A DNA stretch of 64,000 bases from Diorhabda sublineata (lineage: Eukaryota > Arthropoda > Insecta > Coleoptera > Chrysomelidae): the NCBI RefSeq assembly GCF_026230105.1, contig NC_079477.1, positions 18,791,001 to 18,855,000 on the forward strand. Reading direction: 5' to 3'. The translations under genes and the position numbers were made by a program. The notes under the pieces were generated by a model. It saw only the letters and a program-made list of their open reading frames with translations, ran no database searches and was not told the DNA's origin. Below, piece by piece: positions 62,290-64,000 of this stretch (the first letter of the stretch is position 1; each line of letters opens with the position of its first letter).

Positions 62290-62295
62290 AATAAA
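62290..62295 (+). terminator. MTR3 polyadenylation signal
   Basis: AATAAA lies about 89 bp after the MTR3 stop codon and is followed by an A-rich run. Confidence 0.65.
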
Positions 62296-62299
62296 TTTA

Positions 62300-63535
62300 A
62301 AAAAAAAAATAGTAGGAAATCGGGAGTTATTTCCGTTATTACTTAATCCATGTTTTATTTCAGAGATGAACGAATAATATATCCAAAATCTCTAGAAACT
62401 CCATTTATTAATTACCATATTCCATTATATGACTTGTATATTATTGTATTCAAAAATTATAGATTTTTGAATTGTAGTTCTACTATATAATTTGTAATAA
62501 TTTGGAAATTGCAGAATATCAATAAATATATTTTAAAGTTTCATCAATACCTTTAAATATGTTTCTTATTTTTTCATTCAACAAGAATGCTCAACAATAA
62601 TGAGAATCATCATATTTTGTGCTAAGATAAATACAAAGATCAAGTTTTGTAGTCTAAAGTAGACTTAAAAAACAAGAAAAAGTTACATTACAATAAGTTA
62701 ATGCTTGTTTCTAGTTTATTAATGACTACATGCACTTGATTGATGATTATTTTTATCTTATTTTAACAGTTATGCACTTTCATCGTGACACTGTTAAGCT
62801 GGTTTAATCTCAGAATCATGAAGGATATGTTATGGGAACATAGGAGACGTGACACCTGTAAAGTTATGAATCGAATTTTCACAGTTATCTTTTCATGTTT
62901 ACCTTCATACGTTTGATAGATAATAATTTATGTAGCTTCCGAACTGTAATGTCTCATTTTTTAGTTGTTAATCGATTAAATCCTATTTTTAAAAAGTAGT
63001 TTTACATTTAATTTGCAGTAGGATTGCAAATCTGTTGAACAAAATCATGACGCCGGTAGAACACAATGTTATTTTCTGTGAATTCAACAATCTAGTCCAA
63101 GGAATACGGAGAAGAATTAACATTTTTTTCATGGTGTTAGTCGAAAAATTTTTTTCATTTTTACTTTTCTAGGATAGAAATAAACGGAAAAATTTGCATA
63201 AAAGAAAAAAAATTTATTTCAAAATAATTCACCATAAACTAGGCCAATTTTGAGACTTAGGTATTACTTGTAGCAACTTATACTTTTTTTACATTTCACT
63301 GTGTACGAAAATTTTAATTTAAAATGTGACATACTCTTGTCCTAAATCTTCTGAATATGGTAGTAATCTGTGAAATTTTGGAATTTGTGCAATATCTTAT
63401 TCGTTTTGATAATACCCAGGGTACTTTTATGGAAAAATTGGGCTCAATACAGAGAGTAAAGTTTATTTCACAATTTGAGAAAGTGCTTTCTTATGTGAAA
63501 AGCAAGCATAAGAAGGTAAACCGTTTTACATTTGA
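62300..63535. other. Intergenic DNA, no supported gene
   Basis: The only open frame of note (63357-63539, +, 60 codons) matches nothing I know. No bounded element seen. Confidence 0.45.
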
Positions 63536-63539
63536 TTAA

Positions 63540-64000
63540 TTCGAGTGGTGCCTGTCGTGTGGAGATTTCTATGGAAATTGAATTTGAACTATCGTAGGTT
63601 GTAGTGTTCAGGAAAGACGTGCCTTGGTGGGGTCAGGACAAATTGACGTTCTGGGCGTTTGCAGGTGTTAATGATCCATGTTTGCTTATCGAGTAAGCCT
63701 TAAAAAACTGCTCTAGGTGGGGTTATGTTGGACAACTCGGAAGAGCATTTGCCGTGGTAGCATCGGTAAAACAGTCTCCTATACTTTAAGTTGTCCAAGT
63801 TTCTAGTCAACTCTGGATCATCATCCTCAGGGTATCCTGAGAGAGGGAGTTCCGAATTTTTGGGCAATATTCCACAAATGGATGAATCTGGGTCTTGTAG
63901 AAAATTAGAAGCTGTGGCGTAGTACATAGCTTCTTGGTCTTAAAGAAGTCTCAAAATTATTGTGAAGCTGCCTTGGCTATGTCAGGACATATTGCTTCCA
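63540..64000 (-). mobile_element. Jockey-like LINE 3' end, runs off the window
   Basis: A minus-strand frame at 63927-63700 (LQDPDSSICGILPKNSELPL, then NLKYRRLFYRCYHGKCS, then ITPPRAVF) is typical of the C-terminal region of jockey-type reverse-transcriptase ORFs. At 63540-63620 it shares sequence with the fragment at 10054-10290. The 5' part would lie to the right of the window. Confidence 0.7.

Overview
The window is A+T-rich nuclear DNA from an insect; I cannot name the species or be sure of the order. The evidence is short conserved exons separated by GT/AG introns, proteins of animal type, and transposon classes typical of insect genomes: DUF4817-type mariner relatives, ZMYM/DUF4371-type hAT, piggyBac, RTE-, R1- and jockey-like LINEs, and a gypsy-type element with env remains. 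Most of the 64 kb is decayed mobile DNA. Six complete host genes and one terminal exon are legible.

Layout. 1-19 kb: the last exon of an unrecognised gene (1544-1797, +), then gene-free repeat-rich DNA with foldbacks, LINE pieces and a broken gypsy element (15.9-18.5 kb). 19-23 kb: transposon debris and a large R1-type LINE bounded on both sides by (TA)n. 23.8-34.2 kb: a dynein roadblock light chain (-) head-to-head with the mitochondrial trifunctional protein beta subunit (HADHB, +, eight exons). 35.3-36.4 kb: a non-autonomous hAT element. 37.1-44.6 kb: exosome subunit RRP41/EXOSC4 (-) head-to-head with PCNA (+), whose single 5-kb intron holds a hAT and a mariner-like element. 45-57 kb: LINE fragments, two large foldbacks, and a nearly full-length RTE-like LINE that split an older repeat ORF, marked by a 13-bp target-site duplication. 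57.7-62.2 kb: UQCRB (-) head-to-head with exosome subunit MTR3/EXOSC6 (+). 62.3-64 kb: mostly gene-free, ending in a jockey-like LINE 3' end.

The host genes are housekeeping genes: mitochondrial beta-oxidation, respiratory complex III, DNA replication, dynein transport and RNA decay. They fall into three consecutive divergent pairs separated by roughly 2.1, 0.9 and 0.5 kb, which suggests shared or bidirectional promoters. Two of the six RNase PH-type subunits of one exosome ring lie about 21 kb apart. I found no convincing new multi-gene system. The most interesting signals are the (TA)n-bounded R1-type LINE, the LINE-in-repeat nesting, the long foldback with a 120-bp loop that reads as an open frame, and a coding exon that consists of the start codon alone.
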